This document shows, one piece after another, positions 1-6,070 of a DNA stretch of 6,259 nt. Position 1 is the stretch's first letter, and each line of letters starts with the position of its first letter. Below the pieces are notes generated by a model. That model was given only the letters and a program-made list of their open reading frames with translations, was not told the DNA's origin and searched no databases. Position numbers and translations under genes: made by a program. The stretch comes from an uncultured Clostridia bacterium (GTDB lineage Bacteria; Bacillota; Clostridia; Lachnospirales; Lachnospiraceae): positions 1 through 6,259 of the forward strand of contig CAMONF010000122.1 of assembly GCA_946620335.1 (NCBI GenBank). Direction: 5' to 3'.

Positions 1-417
1 GAGGCCTCCGAGGACATGGCCAGGCGGTACCTGGAGGGCCAGCTCCACGAGGAGACCCATCCGGTCCTCACAGCCCGGGCTATTCTGGAAATGAAGGCCG
101 AAGTCAGCGCCGTCACCATCCACAAGGATCTGCAGTCATATGCCGTCCGCATCGTGGAGGAGACCCGCCGCAAGGCTGAAATCGCCTGCGGAGCCTCTCC
201 CCGTGCCCTGCTGGCCCTCCTGCGCTGCGCCCAGGCTGTCGCCTACATGGATGACAGAGATTACTGCATACCGGAGGATGTGGCGGAGGCAGCGGCGCTC
301 ACCCTTCCCCACAGGCTGATCCTCTCGGCCGGCGCGAAAATGAGCCGGATGACCGGGGCGGAAGTCCTTACGAAAATCCTGGAACAGACCGCAGTGCCGG
401 GCGGGAAACGTCAATGA
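1..417 (+). CDS. MoxR-family AAA+ ATPase, C-terminal part (5' end outside window)
   Basis: The frame is open from the first base, so the gene enters from the left; 138 residues plus the stop are visible. MoxR proteins are usually about 310-330 residues, so the Walker A/B ATPase core is missing and this is the C-terminal lid domain. The diagnostic part is the sensor-2 motif GASPRA (Arg codon at 202-204), followed by an LLALLRCAQAVAYMDDRDY stretch and IPEDV, which match the family pattern GASPRA..aLl.aAkA.A...GRdyV.PeDV, and then a conserved HR (HRLIL). Upstream, a Y...IVEETR stretch is also typical. MoxR ATPases are cytoplasmic and are believed to remodel or activate partner proteins, often DUF58 or VWA proteins encoded beside them, as here. 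The stop overlaps the next start (ATGA, 414-417), implying translational coupling. An internal ATG at 16 is not the true start. The family call is strong; the target is unknown. Confidence 0.93.
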   Translation, partial: EASEDMARRYLEGQLHEETHPVLTARAILEMKAEVSAVTIHKDLQSYAVRIVEETRRKAEIACGASPRALLALLRCAQAVAYMDDRDYCIPEDVAEAAALTLPHRLILSAGAKMSRMTGAEVLTKILEQTAVPGGKRQ

Positions 418-1484
418 ATATTGTCATAAACAAAAGGAGATTCCTCCTCTATCTTACTGCTTTGGCAGCCTCCGTCGTCTTTGCCAGCTTTTTCGGGGGT
501 CCGGCGGCCTATGCCTGGCTGTATGCCCTTCTTTTGCTGCTGCCCTTGTCGGCGGTTTTCATTTTACTTAACTACCGTTCCCTGAAGATTTTTCAGGAGA
601 TCGACCTGCACCGGGTCGTGAGGGGAGAGGACCACAGGTTCCGGGCCGTCATCGAGAACGCAGGGCTTTTGCCGATTCATCGGATGGGTCTTCACCTCTA
701 CGGGGAGCGCTGCCGGATCTATGAGATTGAGGAAGGACAGGAAATCTCTATGGGAAGCCTGGAAAAGAGGGAGCTCACCTCCGGCATCAGCTGCCGGTAC
801 GCAGGTTCTTACGATGTGGGAATTGCCAAGGTCTCCTTCAGGGATCCCTTTTACCTGTTCACTTTGTTCCTGCCGGTGCCCTATAACTTTCGCGCAGTAG
901 TGAGTCCGCCGGTCACGGGGCTGGCGGCCTCTGTGGTGGATCTGGAGAACCTGCTGAAGAACATGGGCCGCAGGACCAGCCATCTTCCGGAGGAGACTGC
1001 AGGCAGCGATATGAGGCCGTACATGCGGGGCGATTCGCTGCATTCCGTCAACTGGAAGGTTTCGGCGAGGCTCTCCGAGCTCATGGTCCGGATACCTGAC
1101 AAGCGGGAAATAAGACCCGTGACCATTTTGGCCCTTCCGGCCAATATCCCGGACCGGCAGCCGGAGACCGAGGACCTTATTAAGAAGGACTATTTCCTGG
1201 AATTTCTTGTGTCGGCGGCCTGGCACTTCGCGGACCGCGGACTTCCGGTCCGGCTGGTCTATCCCGCGGGGAGAATCAGCGATTGCACGGTCGATTCCTA
1301 CAAAAGCTTTATGGACTTTTACAGGATCGCCGCGGACGGTATTTTTTACAGCGGCACGGATGAATATGAAAAGCTCCGGAAGATGGCCGGGGAACTAAGG
1401 AGCGGTGGGCATAACGACGGTACCTGGATTCTTATCAGGGAAGATCCCGAGGAGGGAGAAGATCCTGTCTGTATTTGTGAATGA
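414..1484 (+). CDS. DUF58 domain membrane protein
   Basis: A 356-residue protein that starts in the ATGA overlap with the MoxR gene, after a weak GGGAAA ribosome-binding site. Two hydrophobic helices at about residues 10-27 and 33-53 anchor it in the membrane. A beta-rich segment follows, ending in GSYDVGIAKVSFRDPFYLF (131-149), the usual 'DPF.LF' signature ahead of DUF58. The DUF58 core is at about 196-280: MRPYMRGDSLHSVNWKVSAR (200-219) followed by LMVRIPDKREIRPV, an almost textbook match to RpY..GD....inWk.sAR...l.vr..e.e. The C-terminal part resembles a von Willebrand A-like fold in family members, which is known for the family and not shown here. Members sit next to MoxR ATPases and transglutaminase-like proteins, as in this window, and are thought to work with the ATPase at the membrane; the biochemical role is undefined. 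Length is close to the norm and the gene appears intact. Confidence 0.93.
   Translation: MNIVINKRRFLLYLTALAASVVFASFFGGPAAYAWLYALLLLLPLSAVFILLNYRSLKIFQEIDLHRVVRGEDHRFRAVIENAGLLPIHRMGLHLYGERCRIYEIEEGQEISMGSLEKRELTSGISCRYAGSYDVGIAKVSFRDPFYLFTLFLPVPYNFRAVVSPPVTGLAASVVDLENLLKNMGRRTSHLPEETAGSDMRPYMRGDSLHSVNWKVSARLSELMVRIPDKREIRPVTILALPANIPDRQPETEDLIKKDYFLEFLVSAAWHFADRGLPVRLVYPAGRISDCTVDSYKSFMDFYRIAADGIFYSGTDEYEKLRKMAGELRSGGHNDGTWILIREDPEEGEDPVCICE
1450..1458 (+). promoter_or_regulatory. Strong Shine-Dalgarno-like AGGAGGGAG inside the end of the DUF58 gene
   Basis: This purine run is the best ribosome-binding site near the start of the third gene, yet it lies 18 bases before the GTG at 1477. It has ideal spacing only to an in-frame CTG at 1465. 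The GTG at 1405 has its own AAGGAG (1397-1402), but only 2 bases away. The site therefore makes the start of the downstream gene uncertain within about 24 codons. Confidence 0.4.
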
Positions 1485-3870
1485 AATCAGGAACCTTCTC
1501 TTTGCCTGCGCCATCCTGGTCCTGGGCATGGAAGTCTTTCTTCTGATGGCGGGGGAGACGGAGGGGTGGCAGAGGGAGAACTTTGCAACTTCGGTTCTCC
1601 TCTTTTTCCTATTATTTGGGCTTTTGGAGCATATTTTCGGCTATACCGGGGAAATAGAAACCGCTCGTTTTTTCTGGCTGCTCCCTGCGGCGCTCCTCTT
1701 TATCTTACTGAGAGGGAGGGAAACCTGGCCTTATGCGGCAGCGGCTGTGGCAGCGGCTGCTGCGCTGAGGCTCGGAATCCTCATCGCTTTGCGGTGGGAC
1801 AAGGTATTCATCTACGGGAGCTTTGTCCTGGATGCGGCTGCCTTCTGTCTCTTCCTCTTTGCCGGCGTCCTTTCCGGCGGATCTGTCACGGACAAGGCGC
1901 TCTTCATCAGCCTGGCTGTTCTGAACCTGTGGTCTCTGCAGACACTGTACTTTGAGCGGGTCGGACAAGGCTTTCCTTTTCATTATTTCATCCTGTTGGC
2001 AGTCCTGCTCACGGGTATGCCGATGGGCCGGGAACCCATTGAATGGACGCCGTTGATCCGGGCGGGAGAGAAGCTGGCGGGCACTGTGATGGATGTTGCG
2101 GATTCCGTTTCCTATTATCTCTCGTCATTCATTCACACGAGTTCCATGGAAGCCGGGTACAGCTCCTTCGATATGACCGGGGAGCGGATCGGCGGGACGG
2201 AACGGACCCAGCTGGTGCTGACGACGGATGCGCTTCCCTATGTTCTCTATACGGATGAGGAGACCGGGAAGCGAATGAAGGTGCGCCGGACCCTGTATCT
2301 CACCGGCGGAAGAGGCGTCGAAGGAGAACAGCTGGTCCGCTTCCTCCATTTTCTCCATGAAAACGGCGTCGACAGGGAGGAGGCCGCCCTTTTTTCGAGA
2401 CTCTCTTACATCAATGTGTCCTATGCCTACCTGGATACCCGCGATGAGATCGTCCCGGCCCAGGCCTTGGTGTTGACGACCGATGGGGAGAAGATTGAGG
2501 ACGGAAGCAGCCCTCAGCGACACAGAAAAGGTTACACAATCAAGGCTTCTTACCTGGAGATCGACTACGGAAGCCCCTATCTGATCAGTCTGATCCGGCA
2601 GGGCGGGGATGACTCCGCTCCCCTGGGAAATGAAAACAGTGGCTTCTTATCCTACGAGGATATATGCGACTACGCCCTCGATCTGTACAATCTGGGCTTC
2701 CGCCAGGTCATGAGCCCGCGTGATTACGAGGAAATCCTGAGTGCCGGTATCCGGGACAATATGATTTCAAATTCGCCTGCCGGGGATTCTGCGGAGATTC
2801 CGGATCCAGATTCTGCCGACAGGCCGGCTTTGGCCGGGGAGGAGAGTGAATACACACATAATCCGCTTGATGACATTCCCGATGACATGATTTCATTTGC
2901 GGGAACAGCCTCCGATGAGTATCTTGCTGTCCGGGGAACCACCGCCAGGATGGCAGGCCTTGCGGAGGAGCTGGTCAACAGCGCTGCCAACGATTACGAC
3001 AAATGCGCCGCCATTGAGACCTACCTGCGGCAGTTTACCTATGACACCAAAGCGGCAGGCGGGCACGATCCGGAATCAGACATGACTACGCCCGAGGGGA
3101 TGGCGGACATCGCGGACAGATTCCTTTTCGAGACCCAGGCGGGTTACTGCGTACACTATACCTCCGCCATGGTCATGCTCCTTAGGCTGGCCGGCGTTCC
3201 CGCAAGAGCGGTATCCGGTTACCGGTACGATTTCCCCTTCGAACGGCAGGAGGAATACCCTGTTTCCAGCACCTGCGCCCACACCTGGCCGGAGGCTTAT
3301 CTGCCGGGAATCGGCTGGGGGCCTTTTGAGCCGACTGCTTCCATCGGGACTGCGTCCAGTTACTCATGGCACAGAAGGCCGGCAGCGGGGAACGGTACGG
3401 AAGGGGAGGGAGCGACAGCAAGCCAGCCGATACCGACGCCGGAAGCGGTCACAGAACCTGATGCGGAAGAGGCTGCTTCCGGGAGACGGATCGCGCAGGC
3501 ACTGCCTATTATCCTTCCTGTCATCCTCAGTATTCTGATCCTTATCGGTCTGGCCTTGGCTGCTTCCGCCATCATACCTATCCTCCGCTACAGGCGGAGC
3601 ACGCCTGCGCAGAAGCTCAGGATGGACTTGGACGCGATCGTGGACCTGCTGCGCAAAAAGACCCCTGATCCGATTCCGGACAGAGGTCTTATGACGGACT
3701 ATATTTTGATGGCACCGGAGGAGATGAGAGAGGATCTTAAGACTCTCTTTCGGACTTACTACAGGCTCCGGTATAGTGAAGACGATGACGAATTCGTCAC
3801 AGAAGCTGATAATGAATTGGCTCGAAGCCTGAGAGAACGTCTGCGGGAATATCCCTATGCCGGTAAGTAA
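1477..3870 (+). CDS. Polytopic membrane protein with extracellular transglutaminase-like domain (TgpA/YebA type)
   Basis: From the GTG at 1477 the protein has 797 residues. This start lies in an 8-base overlap (GTGAATGA) with the DUF58 stop and places the first helix right at the N terminus. A GTG at 1405 would add 24 polar residues but overlaps DUF58 by 80 bases. About seven membrane helices come first (roughly 5-25, 35-54, 64-80, 84-105, 110-133, 138-159, 165-183). A large outer region of about 320 residues matches no domain I recognise. The transglutaminase core spans about 510-625: the Cys is C558 in GYCVHYTSAMV, followed by LLRLAGVPARAVSGYRY; the His is H602 in CAHTWPEAYLPGIGW; the third position is E618 in FEPT, where classical members have Asp. 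A Pro/Glu-rich linker, a further helix (about 675-704) and a cytoplasmic tail follow. Family members are cysteine protease- or transglutaminase-like and act at the cell surface; the substrate is unknown. MoxR and DUF58 genes upstream match the usual operon. Confidence 0.9.
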   Translation: MNEIRNLLFACAILVLGMEVFLLMAGETEGWQRENFATSVLLFFLLFGLLEHIFGYTGEIETARFFWLLPAALLFILLRGRETWPYAAAAVAAAAALRLGILIALRWDKVFIYGSFVLDAAAFCLFLFAGVLSGGSVTDKALFISLAVLNLWSLQTLYFERVGQGFPFHYFILLAVLLTGMPMGREPIEWTPLIRAGEKLAGTVMDVADSVSYYLSSFIHTSSMEAGYSSFDMTGERIGGTERTQLVLTTDALPYVLYTDEETGKRMKVRRTLYLTGGRGVEGEQLVRFLHFLHENGVDREEAALFSRLSYINVSYAYLDTRDEIVPAQALVLTTDGEKIEDGSSPQRHRKGYTIKASYLEIDYGSPYLISLIRQGGDDSAPLGNENSGFLSYEDICDYALDLYNLGFRQVMSPRDYEEILSAGIRDNMISNSPAGDSAEIPDPDSADRPALAGEESEYTHNPLDDIPDDMISFAGTASDEYLAVRGTTARMAGLAEELVNSAANDYDKCAAIETYLRQFTYDTKAAGGHDPESDMTTPEGMADIADRFLFETQAGYCVHYTSAMVMLLRLAGVPARAVSGYRYDFPFERQEEYPVSSTCAHTWPEAYLPGIGWGPFEPTASIGTASSYSWHRRPAAGNGTEGEGATASQPIPTPEAVTEPDAEEAASGRRIAQALPIILPVILSILILIGLALAASAIIPILRYRRSTPAQKLRMDLDAIVDLLRKKTPDPIPDRGLMTDYILMAPEEMREDLKTLFRTYYRLRYSEDDDEFVTEADNELARSLRERLREYPYAGK

Positions 3871-3886
3871 TACAGGCGGGAAAATG

Positions 3887-5221
3887 TCAGCAGGCAACGG
3901 CGATCTGCCGGCTCCAGCTTGTGCAGAGTACAAGAGCGATGGCGGTGGAGATCATTGTCGTGACTGCATTTGCGTAGATGATTCCCGGCAGGCCGAGGAG
4001 CCGCTCCATGACAATGAGGACAGGGACAAAGACCAGGCCTTTCTGGAGGAGTGAGGTCAGTGTGGCGTAGGCGACTTTTCCGGTGGCCTGGAGATAAGTG
4101 GAGCACATGTGATAGACGCTTTCCACGGGTACCGCCACGAGGGTGCCCAGCATCATCTGTTTTCCGAGATAAATGATATCCGGATCAGGACTGAAGGCTG
4201 AGATGAACTGCTCCCGGAAGAGGAAGAAGGCTGCGGAAGTGACGGCTGCGAAAACCAGGCAGACAGTACCTACGCCGAGGACGATTTTGCGGAGACGGGC
4301 CTGGTCCTTGCGGCCGTATACATAGGAGATGGCCGGCTGGACGCCCATGCATATGCCCATGGCAATCATGGGAATCAGCATGGCGCTTTTTCCTGCGATG
4401 TCGCGGGCGGCAATGACTTCATTTCCGTAGGAGACCGTGAGGCGGTTGGAGATGGTGGAACTGAAGCTCATGAGCAGGGTGCTGGCCGCCATAGGCAGGC
4501 CAAGACTGAGCACATGGAGGGATACTTCCTTTCGGAGAGTGAAATCCTTCGGGGACAGGGAGAAGGCAGGCTTTTCGGAAACGGTTCTGAGAAGGAGCAG
4601 AAAGCTCACGATATTGCCGATTACGGTGGCGAGAGCCGCGCCGGTGCAGCCCCAGTGGAAGAGGGCGATAAAAATGGGATCCAGGGCGACATTCAGGAGG
4701 GTTCCCGTCAGCGAGGCGATCATGGCATTTTTGGCGTCACCGTCAGCGCGGACAGTGTTGCCCAGGGCGCCGCTCATGATGAGGAAAGGAGCGCCGGCGC
4801 CGAGGACACGAAGATACTCAGCGGCATAGGCAGCGGTGGATTCGTCGGTGCCGAGGAGGGCGAGGAGAGGATTCATTCCGGCGATGATCAGGGCGCCGAG
4901 GACAATGCCGAGGCCAAGGGATGCGTACAGGACGAAGGCGCTGTACTTCCTTACCAGGTCTTCCCGGCCTTCGCCGAGGGCAATCGAGCTGGCCGTGCAT
5001 CCGCCAAAACCGATCAGAGTATTGAAGGCGGAGATGGCGGAAAAGACCGGGCCGGAGAGGGAGATGGCAGCCAGTTGGAAACGGTCACCGGTCCTGCCGA
5101 TGAAGAAGACGTCGGCCATATTATAGAGAACTGTGACCATCATGATCAGGATGACAGGGAAACTCATTTTAATAAGTAGCTCGGGAATACTTCCCTCCTG
5201 CATCAGCTTTTCGTTTTTCAT
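3887..5221 (-). CDS. MATE-family multidrug/cation antiporter (efflux pump)
   Basis: A 444-residue inner-membrane exporter that, by family knowledge, expels cationic or toxic compounds in exchange for Na+ or H+. I chose the ATG at 5221 because an AAAGGAG lies 8 bases upstream. The longer open frame to 5317 would run through the promoter. Twelve hydrophobic segments can be traced (about 18-38, 50-72, 93-115, 132-153, 164-186, 191-213, 234-258, 275-298, 311-336, 350-377, 384-404, 410-434) in two homologous halves. Typical MATE signatures include LYNMADVFFIG (32-42), RADGDAKNAM (158-167), LLNVALDPIFIALF (175-188) and GVQPAISYVYGRKD (293-306). These resemble MepA-like rather than DinF members, though the substrate cannot be read from sequence. 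It is divergent from a TetR regulator that probably controls it, and convergent with the transglutaminase gene, with 16 bases between stops and no visible terminator hairpin. It appears intact. Confidence 0.93.
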   Translation of the reverse strand: MKNEKLMQEGSIPELLIKMSFPVILIMMVTVLYNMADVFFIGRTGDRFQLAAISLSGPVFSAISAFNTLIGFGGCTASSIALGEGREDLVRKYSAFVLYASLGLGIVLGALIIAGMNPLLALLGTDESTAAYAAEYLRVLGAGAPFLIMSGALGNTVRADGDAKNAMIASLTGTLLNVALDPIFIALFHWGCTGAALATVIGNIVSFLLLLRTVSEKPAFSLSPKDFTLRKEVSLHVLSLGLPMAASTLLMSFSSTISNRLTVSYGNEVIAARDIAGKSAMLIPMIAMGICMGVQPAISYVYGRKDQARLRKIVLGVGTVCLVFAAVTSAAFFLFREQFISAFSPDPDIIYLGKQMMLGTLVAVPVESVYHMCSTYLQATGKVAYATLTSLLQKGLVFVPVLIVMERLLGLPGIIYANAVTTMISTAIALVLCTSWSRQIAVAC

Positions 5222-5229
5222 GTTATTCA

Positions 5230-5236
5230 CTCCTTT
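5230..5236 (-). promoter_or_regulatory. Ribosome-binding site of the MATE gene
   Basis: On the minus strand this reads AAAGGAG and lies 8 bases from the ATG at 5221. It is a strong Gram-positive site and decides the start in favour of a 444-residue protein over the 476-residue open frame. Confidence 0.8.
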
Positions 5237-5267
5237 ATTATATTGTACCGGGTCATTAATCAGACAC

Positions 5268-5296
5268 TTGTTTTTGTTTTGCAATTTTAGTATACT
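5268..5296 (+). promoter_or_regulatory. Candidate promoter for the TetR regulator (sharing its -10 with the MATE promoter)
   Basis: On the plus strand TTGTTT (5268-5273) and TATACT (5291-5296) are 17 bases apart. The -10 is part of the self-complementary AGTATACT (5289-5296), so the same bases provide a -10 on each strand. The -35 is weak, with three clear matches. Transcription would begin near 5303. Confidence 0.35.
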
Positions 5297-5300
5297 TGCA
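5280..5300. promoter_or_regulatory. Candidate TetR operator (21-bp imperfect palindrome) between the divergent genes
   Basis: Arms TGCAA (5280-5284) and TTGCA (5296-5300) are perfect inverted repeats around a central G at 5290. Three of the five inner pairs also match, so 8 of 10 pairs are symmetric. It covers the MATE -10 and the -10 or -35 of the TetR promoter candidates. A bound dimer here would block transcription in both directions. TetR proteins usually bind palindromes of this size in such gaps; that this one is bound by the neighbouring regulator is inference. Confidence 0.5.
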
Positions 5301-5317
5301 GCATAGAATAAGTTCAA
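5289..5317 (-). promoter_or_regulatory. Sigma-A-type promoter for the MATE gene
   Basis: On the minus strand the -35 is TTGAAC (5312-5317) and the -10 is TATACT (5289-5294), separated by exactly 17 bases. The -10 differs from TATAAT at one position and the -35 matches TTGACA at four. Transcription would begin near 5282, giving a leader of about 60 bases before the ATG. This is the best promoter in the window. Its -10 lies inside the 21-bp palindrome at 5280-5300. Confidence 0.65.
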
Positions 5318-5325
5318 CCGATAAT
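5296..5325 (+). promoter_or_regulatory. Alternative promoter for the TetR regulator
   Basis: TTGCAG (5296-5301) and GATAAT (5320-5325) are 18 bases apart on the plus strand. The -10 has five of six consensus bases and the -35 three. It would give a leader of about 33 bases. I cannot choose between this and the candidate at 5268-5296 from sequence alone; both overlap the proposed operator. Confidence 0.35.
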
Positions 5326-5353
5326 AATCGAATATATGTCGGATTAATGAGCC

Positions 5354-5358
5354 GGAGG
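5354..5358 (+). promoter_or_regulatory. Ribosome-binding site of the divergent TetR gene
   Basis: GGAGG lies 6 bases before the ATG at 5365. It supports that start over the in-frame ATG at 5347 and TTG at 5296, neither of which has a comparable site. Confidence 0.75.
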
Positions 5359-5364
5359 CCTTCC

Positions 5365-5946
5365 ATGAATGTGAAAAATAATCGTTTGAACCGGGAGACG
5401 GACGAGAAGATCATTCGTACGGTCTACACTATGATGGCCAGGGAGCATCGCCCGATCGGGAAGATCACTGTGCGGGAGATCTGTGAACGGGCGGATATTC
5501 ACCGTTCGACCTTTTATGCCCACTATCAGGATGTCTATGACCTGGTCGAGAAGGTGGAGGAGAGCATGTCCAGTCACCTGACAGATTCATTTTTCAGAAA
5601 GTTGGATGCACATGCCAGCGCAAGGGAATGCTTCACGGAGCTCTTCTCCTTTATCCGCAGCCATCGGGAGTTTTACATGTACTATCTGTCGGAGAGCAAC
5701 AAGTCCGGCGTTCTTCGACTGGCCTGGGATGTGATCCGGGAACGGTATGACATTCTTGTGGCTCCGTCAGAACAATTTGGCGTGAGAAATCGGGAAGACA
5801 TGGAGTATCATGGCGCGTTCTTTCTGATGGGACTTACCGCTGTGGTGCGGATGTGGCTTCAAAAAGGATGTCCGGAAGAGCCGCAGGACTTGTACGATCT
5901 TATACGACGCCAGGGTGCAGTACAGGAATCTATGATCGTCTGGTGA
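5365..5946 (+). CDS. TetR/AcrR-family transcriptional regulator, likely repressor of the MATE pump
   Basis: A 193-residue cytoplasmic DNA-binding protein, the usual TetR length. The start is set by GGAGG upstream of the ATG at 5365. The N-terminal helix-turn-helix is clear: KITVREICERADIHRSTFYAHY (33-54) followed by DVYDLVEKV, matching the TetR pattern itV.eIae.agvs..tfY.hF.dK..L. The rest is helical and would form the dimer and ligand-binding domain. Its last part, including FFLMGLTAVVRMWLQKGCPEEPQDLYDLI, follows the layout of the C-terminal domain common in Bacillota TetR proteins (G...vi..Wl..g...sp.e....i). It is divergent from the MATE gene, with a palindrome over the shared promoter region. 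Local control of the pump and of itself is therefore likely, by analogy with other TetR-efflux pairs. The ligand cannot be inferred. No clear terminator follows the stop. Confidence 0.92.
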   Translation: MNVKNNRLNRETDEKIIRTVYTMMAREHRPIGKITVREICERADIHRSTFYAHYQDVYDLVEKVEESMSSHLTDSFFRKLDAHASARECFTELFSFIRSHREFYMYYLSESNKSGVLRLAWDVIRERYDILVAPSEQFGVRNREDMEYHGAFFLMGLTAVVRMWLQKGCPEEPQDLYDLIRRQGAVQESMIVW

Positions 5947-6010
5947 GCATCCGTCTGTGAGCTATATTTATAGAACAGTTTTCGGTAATTGGAACTGAGG
6001 CAGGAAAGAA

Positions 6011-6025
6011 GTGACCACTGGTCAC
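6011..6025. promoter_or_regulatory. Perfect 15-bp palindrome upstream of the second TetR gene, candidate operator
   Basis: GTGACCA and TGGTCAC flank a central C at 6018, giving seven perfect pairs; symmetry ends sharply outside. A 15-bp palindrome with an odd centre is a common TetR operator shape. It ends 45 bases before the start codon at 6071 and overlaps a candidate -35. Binding by the downstream regulator is inferred from position only. With a one-base centre and no T-run, it is not a good terminator. Confidence 0.55.
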
Positions 6026-6048
6026 ACGTCTTTCATGCCTGACATACT
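6019..6048 (+). promoter_or_regulatory. Weak candidate promoter for the second TetR gene
   Basis: TGGTCA (6019-6024) and CATACT (6043-6048) are 18 bases apart, each matching four of six consensus positions. Transcription would begin near 6055, leaving a short leader with GGGGA (6061-6065) before the ATG. Its -35 lies within the 15-bp palindrome, which would suit autoregulation, but the match is weak. Confidence 0.25.
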
Positions 6049-6070
6049 GATCACATGACAGGGGAAGCCT

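Noticed and set aside
1735..1766. Repetitive GCGGCAGCGGCTG run as a tandem repeat
   Set aside because: It encodes an alanine-rich membrane helix (AAAAVAAAAA) in the transglutaminase protein, and the codon bias of a GC-rich genome accounts for it.
4514..5179. A 221-codon open frame on the plus strand opposite the MATE gene
   Set aside because: Its product is a Gly/Glu/Asp-rich sequence with no motif and no ribosome-binding site. It is a shadow of the GC-rich minus-strand MATE gene, whose membrane signatures are unmistakable.
5237..5242. A perfect TATAAT on the minus strand close to the MATE start
   Set aside because: No -35-like hexamer lies 16-18 bases upstream, and transcription from it would begin at or inside the ribosome-binding site.
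5222..5317. Extending the MATE protein by 32 residues to an ATG at 5317
   Set aside because: The extra segment spans the promoter and the palindrome, is AT-rich and polar, and has no MATE homology that I can see. The ATG at 5221 has a strong ribosome-binding site at the right distance.
5962..5973. CTATA-TT-TATAG dyad after the first TetR gene as a terminator or operator
   Set aside because: The arms are only five bases, all but one AT pairs, the loop is two bases and no T-run follows. It is too weak for a terminator and plausible by chance.
5968..5994. Possible minus-strand promoter (TTCCAA, 16 bases, TATAAA) running into the first TetR gene
   Set aside because: The -35 matches only three consensus positions and there is no minus-strand gene to serve. 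AT-rich gaps often give such matches.
6011..6058. A 15-codon frame from GTG 6011 after AGGAAAG as a leader peptide
   Set aside because: Very short, with no repeated codons or hairpin set typical of attenuation. The GTG is part of the palindrome, which explains the sequence better.
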